5,773 nt of DNA, taken from NCBI GenBank assembly GCA_947258675.1, contig CAMYJP010000141.1, positions 1 through 5,773 of the forward strand. The letters are read 5' to 3'. Positions 5,718-5,773 of the stretch are shown piece after piece. This DNA is from an uncultured Desulfobulbaceae bacterium. Its GTDB lineage: Bacteria; Desulfobacterota; Desulfobulbia; Desulfobulbales; BM004. The notes beneath the pieces are model-generated. The model was not told where the DNA came from. It searched no databases and was given only the letters and a program-made list of their open reading frames with translations. Numbering within the stretch: the first letter of the stretch is position 1; each line of letters opens with the position of its first letter. A program made the translations under genes and the position numbers.

Positions 5718-5773
5718 CTATCTTCTCTGCTTTTTATTTTCCTTTTTCAAAAACTCCCTTACCCTAATCTTTC
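5718..5773 (-). CDS. Possible C-terminal tail of a gene entering from the right edge
   Basis: One minus-strand frame is open from the edge to a TAG at 5718-5720 and encodes 17 full codons ending KIRVREFLKKENKKQRR. A basic, lysine-rich ending is plausible for a real protein, and the terminator-like hairpin at 5418-5459 could end its transcript. A run this short is easily open by chance and no family can be named, so this is only a flag. Confidence 0.2.
   Translation of the reverse strand, partial: KIRVREFLKKENKKQRR

Larger units (their letters stand above)
5345..5773. other. 429-bp region upstream of csp with no clear gene
   Basis: Apart from the csp leader hairpin and the upstream terminator, it contains an inverted repeat CCAGTAA / TTACTGG (5571-5577 and 5599-5605). 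A direct repeat TGGTCTTC is at 5603-5610 and 5641-5648. An imperfect long hairpin with outer arms AAGCAGA / TCTGCTT (5690-5696 and 5726-5732) is followed on the plus strand by a T-rich run. No frame gives a recognisable protein. The csp promoter must lie here, but I cannot place it with confidence. Confidence 0.55.

Overview
The window reads as chromosomal DNA from a Gram-negative, moderately AT-rich bacterium. A deltaproteobacterial (Desulfobacterota-like) host is my best guess. That rests only on the gene mix: a small single-RRM protein, a DEAD-box helicase and a CspA-type protein beside a large iterative-type polyketide synthase (PKS). No marker gene proves the taxon. All four recognisable genes lie on the minus strand, so the reading order is right to left.

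Right part (about 5773 to 2881), RNA-chaperone / cold-adaptation genes. The first gene is a 66-residue CspA-family protein (5144-5344). It has its own strong rho-independent terminator (5091-5119), and a second terminator-like hairpin (5418-5459) lies upstream of it. Next is a 568-residue DEAD-box RNA helicase (3299-5005) with a DbpA/CsdA-type C-terminal RNA-binding domain and a basic tail. Last is a 92-residue RRM protein (2881-3159) with a strong Shine-Dalgarno. All three are expected to remodel or bind RNA, a set typical of cold or stress adaptation. Gaps of 138-139 bp and the terminator after csp suggest separate transcripts, or transcripts joined only by read-through.

Middle (2196-2880): 685 bp without a convincing gene. 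It carries a near-perfect GAAC-N4-GTTC palindrome with a second, wider TGAAC/GTTCA pair beside it, several small hairpins, and a perfect tandem 14-bp duplication just before the ribosome binding site of the next gene.

Left part (2195 to 1, running off the edge): the first 731 residues of a large PKS. It starts with a PilZ domain carrying both c-di-GMP-binding signatures (RxxxR and DxSxxG). A complete ketosynthase follows, with an intact Cys/His/Lys/His active site and signatures of the enediyne-type (PKSE) iterative family (TVDGACSSS, EDTLAG-LSNTIAGRICN). The start of an acyltransferase domain (FPGQGSQ) comes last. A c-di-GMP receptor fused in cis to an enediyne-like PKS is the most notable feature here: it suggests a polyketide or secondary-lipid pathway controlled allosterically by a second messenger.
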